A stretch of 50,971 nt of DNA from positions 1-50,971 of the forward strand of contig JALEOU010000091.1 of NCBI GenBank assembly GCA_022766945.1. Direction: 5' to 3'. Position 1 is the stretch's first letter. Each line of letters opens with the position of its first letter. Positions 1 to 8,193 of this stretch are shown here, in pieces. Made by a program: the position numbers and the translations under genes. Source of the stretch: Fusicatenibacter sp. (GTDB lineage: Bacteria > Bacillota > Clostridia > Lachnospirales > Lachnospiraceae). Under the pieces are notes generated by a model. That model worked only from the letters and a program-made list of their open reading frames with translations, ran no database searches and had not been told where the DNA came from.

Positions 1-138
1 CATTGTACCAAAAGAGACCTCATAACTCATGTTTGGGCAAAGAAGATATCCACTTTTGACCTATACAAGGCAAATGAAAATTTCAGCATGTTTTTTAGAA
101 AAACTTATGGCAGCGTCAGCTACCTGGCTGAACTGTAA
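1..138 (+). CDS. Possible 3' end of a gene cut by the left edge
   Basis: The first forward frame is open from base 1 to a TAA at 136-138, giving 45 residues that end GSVSYLAEL. The composition (aromatic and charged residues mixed) is compatible with real protein, but I do not recognise a family. There is no start codon in view. The tRNA promoter begins about 40 bases after the stop. It could equally be chance open sequence. Confidence 0.2.
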   Translation, partial: HCTKRDLITHVWAKKISTFDLYKANENFSMFFRKTYGSVSYLAEL

Positions 139-179
139 CACCTCGCAGGAGAAAATTTTCAAATTTGTCGAAAAAACTG

Positions 180-208
180 TTGACAATTTGAAATATATCT
201 GGTAGAAT
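180..208 (+). promoter_or_regulatory. Promoter of tRNA-Thr
   Basis: TTGACA at 180-185 and TAGAAT at 203-208, separated by 17 bases. The tRNA begins 38 bases past the -10 box, so a short 5' leader would be removed by RNase P. Confidence 0.8.
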
Positions 209-246
209 CTTTACTTGTAGCGGAGAGATAACAAAACACCGCAGAT

Positions 247-319
247 GCTGATGTGGCTCAGTCGGTAGAGCGTCGCCTTGGTAAGGCGGAGGTCACGGGT
301 TCGATTCCCGTCATCAGCT
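247..319 (+). tRNA. tRNA-Thr (anticodon GGU)
   Basis: A 73-base cloverleaf: acceptor stem GCTGATG (247-253) pairs with CATCAGC (312-318), discriminator T319. The anticodon loop TTGGTAA gives anticodon GGT, reading ACC/ACU threonine codons. The T-arm motif GGTTCGATTCC is present. CCA is not encoded. Confidence 0.97.
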
Positions 320-320
320 T

Positions 321-353
321 AAAAAAAGCACTGTATTGACAGTGCTTTTTTTG
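321..353 (+). terminator. Rho-independent terminator after tRNA-Thr
   Basis: Inverted repeat AAAGCACTGT / ACAGTGCTTT around a short ATTG loop, followed by a T run. It ends the tRNA transcript just before the MATE gene. Confidence 0.9.
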
Positions 354-377
354 TAACGTTAATTAAGGGAGAAAAAA

Positions 378-1766
378 ATGCAGACACTGAAGAAATTTAT
401 TGGGGACAAACGATTCTATCTGATGGTATTAAGTGTAGCCATGCCGATTATGATTCAGAACGGGATTACCAATTTTGTAAGCCTTCTGGATAATATTATG
501 GTTGGTCAGATTGGCACAGAACAAATGTCCGGTGTTGCCATTGTGAACCAGCTTCTTTTTATCTACAATCTGTGTATTTTCGGCGGTGTATCCGGTGCAG
601 GAATTTTTACAGCACAGTATTTCGGTCAGGGAAATCATGAGGGAGTCAGAAACACCTTTCGTGCCAAATTCTGGATAGCAGCAATCCTTACGGTGATTGC
701 GGTGTTGCTGCTCGGAACCGCCCATGAGCCGCTGATTCGTCTGTATCTGACCGGAGAAGAGGGAAGTCAGGATATGAATGCGGCGCTTCGTTATGGAACG
801 CAGTATATGAAGCTGATGCTCCTGGGGCTGCCGCCTTTTATGTTTGTTCAGATTTATGCAGGTACACTCCGCGAAACCGGAGAGACTGTGACACCTATGA
901 AGGCCGGTATTGCGGCAGTGCTGATCAATCTGGTTCTGAATTACATTCTGATCTATGGAAAATTCGGGGCACCAAGATTGGGAGTAGCAGGTGCTGCCAT
1001 CGCTACTGTGATTTCCAGATATGTGGAAGCGGCAATTGTGATTGCCTGGACACATGCCCATAGGAAGGAAAACCCGTTCGCAGATGGTTTGTACCGTACG
1101 CTGAAAGTCCCATCTTCTTTAGTGAAACAGATTGTTGTGAAGGGGACACCTCTGATGCTCAACGAAACACTCTGGGCGGCAGGTGTGGCTGTTTTGATGC
1201 AGTGTTATTCTGTCCGTGGACTGAATGTTGTGGCGGGTATGAATATTTCAAATACCATCGGAAATCTGTTTAATGTAGCCTTTATCGCTCTTGGCGATTC
1301 CGTTGCGATTATCGTTGGGCAGCTGCTGGGGGCAGGAAAGATGAAGCAGGCAAGGGAGACCGATACAAAGCTGATTGCTTTTTCGGTTACTCTGTGTGTG
1401 GTTATCGGAGCGGCGATGGCGCTGATTTCTCCTTTGTTTCCAAAGCTTTACAATACGACGGATGAGGTGCGTCACATGGCTACGATTTTTATCGCGGAGG
1501 CCGCCTGCTTTATGCCTGTGAATGCGTTTTTGCATGCTTCGTATTTTACCCTGCGTTCGGGAGGAAAGACGATCATTACCTTCCTTTTTGACAGCGTCTT
1601 TATCTGGGTGGTGAGTGTGCCGTTTGCCTACGTATTAAGCAGATTTACCAATCTGTCGATCTATGCGATTTATCTTGCGGTGATGTCGGCAGATCTCATC
1701 AAATGTGTCATTGGTTTTGCGCTGGTGAAAAAAGGCGTCTGGCTTCAGAATATTGTACAGGAATAG
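378..1766 (+). CDS. MATE family efflux transporter
   Basis: An integral membrane protein of 462 residues, the normal size for a MATE (multidrug and toxin extrusion) exporter, with about twelve hydrophobic segments in two similar halves. The N-terminal helix pattern NFVSLLDNIMVGQIG is typical of the family's first helices. Members export cationic drugs, metabolites or flavins by Na+ or H+ antiport; the substrate cannot be read from sequence. The ATG follows GGGAGA at a good distance. It lies between the tRNA-Thr terminator and the glnS promoter, so it may be transcribed from an unseen weak promoter or by read-through. A second, different MATE protein sits at 48062-49423. Confidence 0.93.
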   Translation: MQTLKKFIGDKRFYLMVLSVAMPIMIQNGITNFVSLLDNIMVGQIGTEQMSGVAIVNQLLFIYNLCIFGGVSGAGIFTAQYFGQGNHEGVRNTFRAKFWIAAILTVIAVLLLGTAHEPLIRLYLTGEEGSQDMNAALRYGTQYMKLMLLGLPPFMFVQIYAGTLRETGETVTPMKAGIAAVLINLVLNYILIYGKFGAPRLGVAGAAIATVISRYVEAAIVIAWTHAHRKENPFADGLYRTLKVPSSLVKQIVVKGTPLMLNETLWAAGVAVLMQCYSVRGLNVVAGMNISNTIGNLFNVAFIALGDSVAIIVGQLLGAGKMKQARETDTKLIAFSVTLCVVIGAAMALISPLFPKLYNTTDEVRHMATIFIAEAACFMPVNAFLHASYFTLRSGGKTIITFLFDSVFIWVVSVPFAYVLSRFTNLSIYAIYLAVMSADLIKCVIGFALVKKGVWLQNIVQE

Positions 1767-1794
1767 ATGAAAGAACACCGGCAGAAAAAATACT

Positions 1795-1855
1795 TTGAAA
1801 TTACCGTTTTTTGTGCTATAGTGAAGTATTATAAGTAGCATTAGATTCGAGGAGG
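1795..1855 (+). promoter_or_regulatory. glnS promoter and ribosome binding site
   Basis: TTGAAA at 1795-1800 and TATAGT at 1817-1822, 16 bases apart, with a TG extended -10 motif at 1814-1815. AGGAGG at 1850-1855 sits 9 bases before the ATG. The leader is short and shows no T-box motif, unlike many Firmicutes aminoacyl-tRNA synthetase genes. Confidence 0.75.
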
Positions 1856-1864
1856 GCTCACCCA

Positions 1865-3538
1865 ATGGAAGAAAAAGAAGTGGTATCCAAAAATTTTATC
1901 GAGCTGGCGATTGATAAGGACCTGGCGGAAGGTGTTTATGATCATGTCTGTACCAGATTCCCACCGGAGCCGAACGGTTACCTTCATATCGGACATGCCA
2001 AGTCCATTCTGCTGAATTACGGTCTGGCACAGGAATATAACGGAGAGTTTCACATGCGTTTTGATGACACGAATCCGACCAAAGAAAAAGTTGAGTTTGT
2101 GGAATCAATTAAAGCGGATATTCAGTGGCTGGGTGCAGACTGGAAAGACCATCTGTACTTTGCTTCCGATTATTTTGATCAGATGTATGAGGCAGCTGTA
2201 AAGCTGATTAAAAAAGGAAAAGCGTTTGTCTGTGATCTGTCTGCAGAGGAGATCCGCACGTACCGCGGTACCTTAACGGAACCTGGCAAGGAGAGTCCTT
2301 ATCGGAACCGTTCTGTGGAAGAAAATCTGGATCTCTTTGAACGTATGAAAAACGGTGAGTTTCCGGATGGCAGCAAAGTGCTGCGTGCAAAGATTGATAT
2401 GTCCGCACCGAATATCAATATGCGCGACCCGGTCATCTATCGTGTGGCGCATATGAGTCATCACAGAACCGGTGACAAATGGTGTATTTATCCGATGTAT
2501 GATTTTGCACATCCGATTGAGGATGCGATCGAGGGTATTACGCATTCGATCTGTACACTGGAATTCGAAGACCACCGTCCGCTGTACGACTGGGTAGTGA
2601 GAGAACTGGAATATCCCATGCCTCCCCGTCAGATTGAATTTGCAAAGTTATATCTGACAAATGTGGTAACGGGTAAACGATATATCAAGAAGCTGGTTGA
2701 GGAAGGCATCGTGGACGGATGGGATGATCCGCGTCTGGTATCTATCGCCGCACTTCGCAGAAGAGGCTTTACGCCCGAGTCCATCAAACTGTTTGTGGAT
2801 CTCTGCGGTGTGGCAAAGGCAAACAGTTCTGTGGATTACGCGATGTTGGAATACTGTATCCGTGAAGACCTTAAATTGAAAAGAGCACGTACGATGGCGG
2901 TATTGAATCCGGTGAAACTGGTTATTGACAATTATCCGGAAGATCAGATGGAGATGCTGGATGTGCCGAACAATCTGGAAAATCCGGAGCTTGGCAGCCG
3001 TCAGGTTCCGTTTGGCAGGGAACTTTACATCGAGCAGGAAGACTTCATGGAGGAGCCTGTACGCAAATATTTCCGTATGTTCTCGGGAAATGAAGTACGC
3101 CTGATGAATGCATATTTTGTTAAGTGCACCGGCTGTGAGAAGGACGAAAACGGCAATGTGACGGTGATTCACGGTACCTATGATCCGGATTCGAAGGGAG
3201 GAAATTCCCCGGACGGAAGAAAGGTAAAGGGAACCATCCACTGGGTAGCTGCCAGAACTGCTTTGAAGGCAGAGTGCCGTCTGTACGAGAATATCATCGA
3301 TGAATCCAAAGGCGTGTATAACGAAGACGGATCTCTGAACCTGAATCCGAATTCTCTGACAATTCTGAAAGAGTGCTATTTGGAGCCTTCCCTGAAGGAT
3401 GCAAAGGCTTATGACAGCTTCCAGTTTGTACGCAATGGTTTCTTCTGTGTGGATGCGAAAGATTCCACACCGGAGGCACCGGTATTTAACCGTATTGTGT
3501 CGCTGAAGAGTTCTTTCAAACTTCCGAATGCGAAGTAA
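1865..3538 (+). CDS. glnS: Glutaminyl-tRNA synthetase
   Basis: Class I synthetase that charges tRNA-Gln with glutamine in the cytoplasm. It has 557 residues, close to E. coli GlnRS. The HIGH signature is HIGH at residues 41-44 in the context [14 protein letters not shown]. The stretch [19 protein letters not shown] and the C-terminal beta-barrel anticodon region ([10 protein letters not shown], then [10 protein letters not shown] near the end) match GlnRS rather than GluRS. At the KMSKS-loop position, where E. coli GlnRS has VMSKR, the sequence reads VTGKR at 268-272, keeping only the lysine-arginine. Bacillus-type Firmicutes lack GlnRS and use the GatCAB amidation route, so its presence is a Clostridia trait. 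The MocR-type gene follows 27 bases later and may be cotranscribed. Confidence 0.96.
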   Translation: MEEKEVVSKNFIELAIDKDLAEGVYDHVCTRFPPEPNGYLHIGHAKSILLNYGLAQEYNGEFHMRFDDTNPTKEKVEFVESIKADIQWLGADWKDHLYFASDYFDQMYEAAVKLIKKGKAFVCDLSAEEIRTYRGTLTEPGKESPYRNRSVEENLDLFERMKNGEFPDGSKVLRAKIDMSAPNINMRDPVIYRVAHMSHHRTGDKWCIYPMYDFAHPIEDAIEGITHSICTLEFEDHRPLYDWVVRELEYPMPPRQIEFAKLYLTNVVTGKRYIKKLVEEGIVDGWDDPRLVSIAALRRRGFTPESIKLFVDLCGVAKANSSVDYAMLEYCIREDLKLKRARTMAVLNPVKLVIDNYPEDQMEMLDVPNNLENPELGSRQVPFGRELYIEQEDFMEEPVRKYFRMFSGNEVRLMNAYFVKCTGCEKDENGNVTVIHGTYDPDSKGGNSPDGRKVKGTIHWVAARTALKAECRLYENIIDESKGVYNEDGSLNLNPNSLTILKECYLEPSLKDAKAYDSFQFVRNGFFCVDAKDSTPEAPVFNRIVSLKSSFKLPNAK

Positions 3539-3565
3539 AGGAAGAATGCAGGAGGTTTTCACCCC

Positions 3566-5014
3566 ATGAACGAACTTACGATTTCTCTTGACAGCCACAG
3601 CAAAATTCCGCTGTATGAGCAAATTTACGGGTTTATCCGTGAAGAAATACGAAAAAGAGAGATTCTTCCGGGCGAGCGTCTTCCCTCGTCCCGGACGCTC
3701 TCTTCCTATCTTTCGGTAAGCCGGAGTACAGTGGATCTGGCGTATGAACAGCTGGTTTCCGAGGGATATGTGGAAAGTATTCCCTGTCGGGGATATTTTG
3801 TCTGTGAGATTGAGGAACTGTATCAGTTGGGTGAAACACAGGAAGAGAGGAAGATGAAAACGGGTGAGGATGCTCTGAAATACCGGTATCAGTTTGCAGT
3901 CAGTGGTATTACCCCGGATGGTTTTCCACACAATGCCTGGAAAAAAATTTCCAGGGAGGTACTTTTGGACGCTTCGGATGATTTATTCCGACTGGGAGAT
4001 CCCAGAGGTGAGAGAGGGCTTCGGGAGGCGATCGCAGCGTACCTGCATCATGCACGCGGTGTGAATTGTCGGCCGGATCAGATCATAGTGGGAGCAGGTA
4101 ATGATTATCTTTTGATGCTGCTTTCTGTTGTATTGGGGCGGGGTGCCGATTCCCGGCATGTCGTAGCCATGGAGAATCCCACCTATATGAGTGCCTATCG
4201 CTGCTTTGTTAATCTGGGATTTGACATGCGCAGTATTTCGATGGATGACTCGGGCATGCAGGTTGGAGAACTGGAGGAAAGCGGAGCAGATCTGGCTTAT
4301 GTTATGCCTTCTCATCAGTTTCCGATGGGGATGGTCATGCCGATGAAGCGAAGAATGCAGCTCCTTTCCTGGGCAGCGAAGGAAGAAAAACGCTATCTGA
4401 TTGAGGATGATTATGACAGTGAATTCCGCTATAAAGGACGTCCGATTCCGGCACTGCAGGGCTATGATACCAAGGGAAAAGTGATCTACCTGGGGACATT
4501 TTCCAGAGCGATTGCGCCATCGATTCGAATCAGTTACATGGTTCTTCCGGAGCGGCTCTGGCCTTTATTTGAACAGCGCGGAATAAATTTTTCTGCTACG
4601 GTATCGAAAACGGATCAGAAAATTATTGAGATCTTTATGAGAGAGGGCTATTTTGAACGCCATTTGAACCGCATGAGGGCAATATACAAAGGAAAGCATG
4701 ACTTGATGATGAAATGTCTGAAAGGAATGAGTAAGATCTGCACGGTGTCGGGGGAAAATGCTGGTGTTCATGTGCTGCTTCATTTTGTCAACGGTCTGAC
4801 AGAGGAAGAAGCCATTCTTCGGGCCAGGAAGGCGGGAATTCGTGTTTACGGCCTGGGACAGTATTACACAGAAGAGCTGGAGAGACAAGATAGCGGTGCG
4901 GGGGCAGATGCCGGAAGAAAACAGGAGGCAGTCCTTCTTGGATATGCGACGATGACAGAACAGCAGATTCTGGAAGCGATGGAAATCCTGAAAAAAGTAT
5001 GGACCTGCTGCTGA
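3566..5014 (+). CDS. MocR/PdxR-like regulator: GntR DNA-binding domain fused to aminotransferase-like domain
   Basis: It has 482 residues. Residues about 10-80 form a GntR winged helix-turn-helix (IPLYEQIYGFIREEI, then LPSSRTLSSYLSVSRSTV). The rest is a type I aminotransferase fold with MENPTYMSAY and the cofactor-ring aspartate motif IEDDYDSEFRY. MocR proteins such as B. subtilis GabR and PdxR sense PLP or its amino adducts and control amino-acid or B6 genes. The Schiff-base lysine of this family (GTFSK) is arginine here: GTFSR, R314, codon AGA at 4505-4507. AGGAGG precedes the ATG. The target is unknown; the genes beside it (glnS upstream, a convergent membrane protein downstream) give no clear hint. 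Confidence 0.9.
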   Translation: MNELTISLDSHSKIPLYEQIYGFIREEIRKREILPGERLPSSRTLSSYLSVSRSTVDLAYEQLVSEGYVESIPCRGYFVCEIEELYQLGETQEERKMKTGEDALKYRYQFAVSGITPDGFPHNAWKKISREVLLDASDDLFRLGDPRGERGLREAIAAYLHHARGVNCRPDQIIVGAGNDYLLMLLSVVLGRGADSRHVVAMENPTYMSAYRCFVNLGFDMRSISMDDSGMQVGELEESGADLAYVMPSHQFPMGMVMPMKRRMQLLSWAAKEEKRYLIEDDYDSEFRYKGRPIPALQGYDTKGKVIYLGTFSRAIAPSIRISYMVLPERLWPLFEQRGINFSATVSKTDQKIIEIFMREGYFERHLNRMRAIYKGKHDLMMKCLKGMSKICTVSGENAGVHVLLHFVNGLTEEEAILRARKAGIRVYGLGQYYTEELERQDSGAGADAGRKQEAVLLGYATMTEQQILEAMEILKKVWTCC

Positions 5015-5040
5015 TAAAATAATCCATAAAAGCAATTAAA

Positions 5041-5082
5041 AAGAGCAGAAACAAAAGCTTTGACGGCTTTGTTTTTGCTCTT
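5041..5082. terminator. Bidirectional terminator between convergent genes
   Basis: AAGAGCAGAAACAAAAGC pairs imperfectly with GCTTTGTTTTTGCTCTT, with A and T runs on the flanks. It can serve the MocR gene on the plus strand and the 5122-5598 gene on the minus strand. Confidence 0.8.
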
Positions 5083-5121
5083 TCTTTTGAATACAGTGAT
5101 ACCGGAAGAGTTACGTTCCGT

Positions 5122-5598
5122 TTATTCTTCTTCCTCTTTTTCCTCTTCCTCAACTTCTTTTCGTTCACTTTGAATCTCAGAGACAATCTCGTCGGCTGTA
5201 TCTTTGATTTCTCTGCCGATTGCCTGGGCTGTATCCTTTACATCATGGAATACTTCTTTTGCGGTCTCACCGGATTCTGCGGATACTTTTTTCGCTGCCT
5301 GAATAGCCTCCTCTGCGAACTCGTCGACAACATCGGCAGCTTCTCTGACCATCTCTTTCGCCGTCTCTTTCACACCCTGGGCTGTTTCACGAACACGGTT
5401 TGCTGCGTTTTTGGGAAGAGTCGTATAGGTACGTTTTGGCGCGTCTTCATCCGTGGCTTCGAACTCGTCCGTGAAATCATCAAAATCCTCATCCAGATCA
5501 TCACGTTTCGCTTTCCGATTGAAATAAGTGAGGGCTCCTCCAACTGCGGCTGCAGCGAAAGTTAGACAAAGCAGAGCTTTTCCTGTTTTCCCAGCCAT
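5122..5598 (-). CDS. YtxH-like membrane-anchored helical protein
   Basis: It has 158 residues. One hydrophobic segment lies near the N-terminus (about residues 5-25, ALLCLTFAAAAVGGALTYF), followed by an acidic linker and a long amphipathic helix built of repeated A/K/E-rich units such as RETAQGVKETAKEM and DVKDTAQAIGREI. It ends in a glutamate-rich tail. This layout resembles YtxH and LEA-like general-stress proteins, anchored to the membrane with a cytoplasmic coiled coil; I cannot assign a biochemical role. The start is ATG at 5598 because AAAGGAG (5604-5610) lies 5 bases upstream; a longer frame from TTG at 5613 would overlap that site. A tandem 10-base repeat lies just upstream. Confidence 0.75.
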   Translation of the reverse strand: MAGKTGKALLCLTFAAAAVGGALTYFNRKAKRDDLDEDFDDFTDEFEATDEDAPKRTYTTLPKNAANRVRETAQGVKETAKEMVREAADVVDEFAEEAIQAAKKVSAESGETAKEVFHDVKDTAQAIGREIKDTADEIVSEIQSERKEVEEEEKEEEE

Positions 5599-5611
5599 AA
5601 CTACTCCTTTC

Positions 5612-5631
5612 AACGTTTGTTAACGTTTGTT
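5612..5631 (-). repeat. Tandem 10-base repeat in the leader of the YtxH-like gene
   Basis: AACGTTTGTT occurs twice head to tail (5612-5621 and 5622-5631), directly upstream of the ribosome binding site. AACGTT is itself palindromic. It could be an operator; no regulator is identified. Confidence 0.55.
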
Positions 5632-5739
5632 ACTTAAAGTTGCTTTTATTGTAATACTTTTCTGACAAAAAGAAAAGCCTAAAATGCAATTATTCCCGAA
5701 ATCGAAGCAAATATACAAAAACGGTATTGTGATTTGAGG

Positions 5740-5768
5740 TTGCGCATTCCAAAGACAGGCGATATAAT
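5740..5768 (+). promoter_or_regulatory. Promoter of the HAD phosphatase pair
   Basis: TTGCGC at 5740-5745 and a consensus TATAAT at 5763-5768 with a 17-base spacer. GAGGAAGG precedes the 5814 ATG. Confidence 0.75.
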
Positions 5769-5813
5769 GGAGAAAGACAATCAGGAATTACATAAAAAGA
5801 GGAAGGCAGTACG

Positions 5814-6500
5814 ATGATAAAGGCATGTATTTTTGATCTTGACGGAACCATAGCAGACACGGTAGAATCCATCGCCCGTGCAGTGAACCGGGTTTTGATC
5901 TATTTTGGACTTCCCGCACAGCCGGTAGAAGCATATAATTTTTATGCAGGAGATGGATTTGATATGGCTTTACGGCGGGCACTTTATGATGCGGGTGACA
6001 CAGAGGGAAGATTTCTTGCGGAGGGAATTCCGCTTGGAAGAGCGTGGTTCAATGAGGATCCGCTTTATCATGTAAAACCTTATGCTGGAATGCCGGAAGT
6101 ACTTTTCGAACTAAAGAAACAGGTTCCGATCGCTGTGTGTTCCAATAAACCTCATGAGGCAGCGATTCATGTCGTGGAAAGCGTATATGGAAAAGGATTT
6201 TTTGACTGGATTCAGGGACAGATGGAAGGGATTCCCAAGAAACCTTCGCCGATCGGGCCGCTTGCGATTGCCGATCGTTTTGAGGCGAAGCCGGAGGAAT
6301 GCCTGTATTTTGGCGATACGAATACGGATATGAAGACAGGACTTGCAGCCGGTATGTACACGGTGGGTGTTACCTGGGGATTTCGCCCCCGGAGCGAGCT
6401 GATCGAAAACGGTGCAATGGCATTGATCGATCGGCCGCAGGAGATACTTCAGGTGTATAAGGAGAAGAACAATGAGCAGAATCAAACTGATTGCCAGTGA
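5814..6500 (+). CDS. HAD phosphatase, phosphoglycolate phosphatase-like
   Basis: It has 228 residues, a usual length for Gph/PGP-type haloacid dehalogenase hydrolases. Motif I is FDLDGT with nucleophile D8 and acid/base D10. Motif II is in VCSNKPHE. The lysine of motif III lies in the GIPKKPSP stretch, and motif IV is YFGDTNTD, which binds magnesium. A helical cap sits between motifs I and II (about 15-80), as in subfamily IA enzymes. Family members dephosphorylate small metabolites; the natural substrate here is not known. Its last 29 bases overlap the next HAD gene in another frame, which suggests translational coupling. Confidence 0.88.
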   Translation: MIKACIFDLDGTIADTVESIARAVNRVLIYFGLPAQPVEAYNFYAGDGFDMALRRALYDAGDTEGRFLAEGIPLGRAWFNEDPLYHVKPYAGMPEVLFELKKQVPIAVCSNKPHEAAIHVVESVYGKGFFDWIQGQMEGIPKKPSPIGPLAIADRFEAKPEECLYFGDTNTDMKTGLAAGMYTVGVTWGFRPRSELIENGAMALIDRPQEILQVYKEKNNEQNQTDCQ

Positions 6501-7260
6501 TCTGGATGGGACACTGCTGCAGGATGGAGCACAGTCACTTCGACCGGAAACCTGTGAGCTGATTCACAGGCTGACCAGAGAGGGCATCTGTTTCTTTGCT
6601 GCCAGCGGACGGCAGTATCCAAATCTGCGACGGCTTTTTGCACCGGTGGCGGAAGAAATCGGTTATATCTGCGAGAATGGCTGCGTAGGTTTTTATCAGG
6701 GAGAGAAGCTGTTTTTGGAGCATATGGATCGGGCAGATGGACAGGAGATCCTGCATGCTATCTGGGAAAAGAAGGATGCTGAGATTTTGCTCTCAGGGAT
6801 TTATACCAGTTATCTTCAGCCTAAGAAGATGTCTTACTACTATCATATCCGGGATGTGGTGAAGAATAACGTGACATTAGTGGACGATATTTTTGCCGTC
6901 AGTGAAGACTATATGAAGATTTCCGTGTATGAGGAAGAGGGAATTGAAAAGAGCAGCGCATATTGGAAAGAACGCTTCGGTTCCAGAGCGACGGTAGTGA
7001 CTTCCGGTTTCTGCTGGCTGGATATGATGCCTCCGGGCGTGAATAAAGGAAGTGCAATGAAAAAGATTCAGGAAAGGCTGGGGATTGCTCCGGACGAATG
7101 TCTGGCGTTTGGGGATAATTACAATGATGCAGAAATGTTGTCCCAGGTGAAATATGCCGTTGCCATGGATAATGCGGTGCCGGCCATCCGAAGCCAATGC
7201 AGTTATCATACCGATCTGGTGGAGCATTCGCTGGAAACGCTGCTGTGTCTTATCAGCTGA
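6472..7260 (+). CDS. HAD hydrolase, Cof/subfamily IIB
   Basis: It has 262 residues. Motif I SDLDGTLL near the N-terminus (D10, D12) and motif IV FGDNYNDAEML near residue 215 are those of Cof-type phosphatases (E. coli YidA, Cof), which remove phosphate from sugar phosphates and similar metabolites. The larger cap domain lies between them. The start ATG at 6472 has AAGGAG just upstream, inside the end of the preceding HAD gene. Two different HAD enzymes in one transcript suggests linked metabolite clean-up, but this is inference. Confidence 0.88.
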   Translation: MSRIKLIASDLDGTLLQDGAQSLRPETCELIHRLTREGICFFAASGRQYPNLRRLFAPVAEEIGYICENGCVGFYQGEKLFLEHMDRADGQEILHAIWEKKDAEILLSGIYTSYLQPKKMSYYYHIRDVVKNNVTLVDDIFAVSEDYMKISVYEEEGIEKSSAYWKERFGSRATVVTSGFCWLDMMPPGVNKGSAMKKIQERLGIAPDECLAFGDNYNDAEMLSQVKYAVAMDNAVPAIRSQCSYHTDLVEHSLETLLCLIS

Positions 7261-7299
7261 CGTGTTGTATTTGTAAAAAAGGACAGGAGGAAAGAAAGA

Positions 7300-7563
7300 A
7301 TGGGAGAATATAGTGAAGAATGTATCCGGATTTTTCTGGAAAAACAGGGACAATTATTTGACGAACCGGTAGCAGAAAATTTGGAGGAGGCAGAAGCTTT
7401 TCTGGAAGACTGTATGGCAATTGTTGTGGACAGCCTGTCAGAGGTGCGTGAATATATGGAACAGGAAGGCCTGGATGTAGAAGGGATTTCCGATGAGGAA
7501 CTGGAAGAACAGAGTGAAGTGTTCGCCTTGCCGGGTGGTCAGTATCTGATCGTGGAAGGGTAA
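7300..7563 (+). CDS. Small acidic conserved protein of unknown function
   Basis: It has 87 residues, strongly acidic (ENLEEAEAFLEDCM, then ISDEELEEQSEVFALPGG), with no signal peptide or membrane segment, so probably cytoplasmic and helical with a C-terminal beta strand. AGGAGG lies 10 bases before the ATG, and a strong terminator follows. It sits 39 bases after the Cof-type HAD gene and may share its transcript. I do not recognise a characterised family. Confidence 0.75.
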   Translation: MGEYSEECIRIFLEKQGQLFDEPVAENLEEAEAFLEDCMAIVVDSLSEVREYMEQEGLDVEGISDEELEEQSEVFALPGGQYLIVEG

Positions 7564-7605
7564 AGAGGAAAAGAAAACGCGATTTTGATAGAAAGCAAAA
7601 ACATA

Positions 7606-7667
7606 CAGAAGTGAAAGGACAGGTTTTGGGAAAGTCGTTAAATCTGTCTCTTCACTTCTGTTTTTTT
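7606..7667 (+). terminator. Rho-independent terminator of the HAD operon
   Basis: CAGAAGTGAA and GGACAG pair with CTGTC and TTCACTTCTG (7643-7660), followed by seven T. It closes the 5814-7563 gene group. Confidence 0.88.
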
Positions 7668-7695
7668 ACTCCGTCCTTTTTTTCTGAATTCAGTA

Positions 7696-7769
7696 TTGAC
7701 AACTTTCCTTGTCAATGATAAGATTTGTATGACAAATAAAGTTGTCATTTTGACAGGTATTCTTGTCAA
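7696..7769 (+). promoter_or_regulatory. Promoter with three copies of a 20-base operator for the XRE regulator
   Basis: The promoter is TTGACA (7696-7701) and TAAGAT (7719-7724), 17 bases apart. Three inverted repeats with 7-base arms and 6-base spacers lie across it: TTGACAA-N6-TTGTCAA at 7696-7715, ATGACAA-N6-TTGTCAT at 7729-7748 and TTGACAG-N6-TTGTCAA at 7750-7769. Centres are 33 and 21 bases apart, about three and two DNA turns, so dimers could sit on one face. The first covers the -35 box and the last abuts the ribosome binding site, which predicts autorepression. Confidence 0.85.
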
Positions 7770-7787
7770 ATGAAAGGAGTTGTTGAG

Positions 7788-8009
7788 ATGCCATTGTTGA
7801 ACAATCTGAAAGAACACCGGGCCCGGATCGGTGTGAATCAGGCAGAGCTTGGGAAGATGGCAGGTGTATCGAGGCAGACGATCAGCCTGATCGAGAGAGG
7901 AGATTATTCACCATCAGTGACTCTTGCACTGAAGCTGGCGAAGATACTGGGATGCTCTGTGGAAGAGATTTTTACTTATTACGAGGGGGAGGAAGACAAT
8001 GAGGAGTAA
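7788..8009 (+). CDS. XRE/Cro family transcriptional regulator
   Basis: It has 73 residues, almost all a single helix-turn-helix: NQAELGKMAGVSRQTISLIE is the recognition unit, followed by GDYSPSVTLALKLAKILG and an acidic tail. The short YgzD/CcpP-like size indicates a dimeric repressor without a sensor domain. ATG 7788 is preferred over ATG 7770 because AAAGGAG (7772-7778) lies 9 bases before it. Three matching operators precede it. The downstream gene overlaps it by 11 bases, so they form one transcript. The gene it would have controlled seems to have been removed by deletion, see the next two entries. Confidence 0.9.
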   Translation: MPLLNNLKEHRARIGVNQAELGKMAGVSRQTISLIERGDYSPSVTLALKLAKILGCSVEEIFTYYEGEEDNEE

Positions 8010-8193
8010 AAAGAGACGGAATGTTAATCCATTTTTGATGTTGATTCTGATTCTGCTGTGCGGGGGAGCAGGCGGATTACTCTTTGGCATTCTGCAGGAA
8101 AAAACAAAGTTTCTGAATCTGGCAGGAAAGGGAAGTGAGGATTTGCTCAGGTATATCGCAGCGTCTTATCTGCCAATGATGTTTGAAAAGTAA
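7999..8193 (+). pseudogene. Truncated membrane protein, N-terminal stub (DUF3169-like)
   Basis: A frame of 64 residues begins with a basic stretch and one hydrophobic helix (FLMLILILLCGGAGGLLFG), then a short amphipathic part, and stops abruptly at TAA 8191-8193. From memory, the beginning resembles DUF3169 membrane proteins that are often encoded directly after such XRE regulators, which would be over 200 residues long. Here the frame breaks where sequence of an ABC-2 permease begins. I read it as the 5' remnant left by a deletion, although the start and overlap with the regulator are intact and it may still be translated. Confidence 0.55.

Noticed and set aside
2648-3931. Open frame of 427 codons on the minus strand
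   Set aside because: It is antisense to glnS and the start of the MocR gene, with no ribosome site and no recognisable domains.
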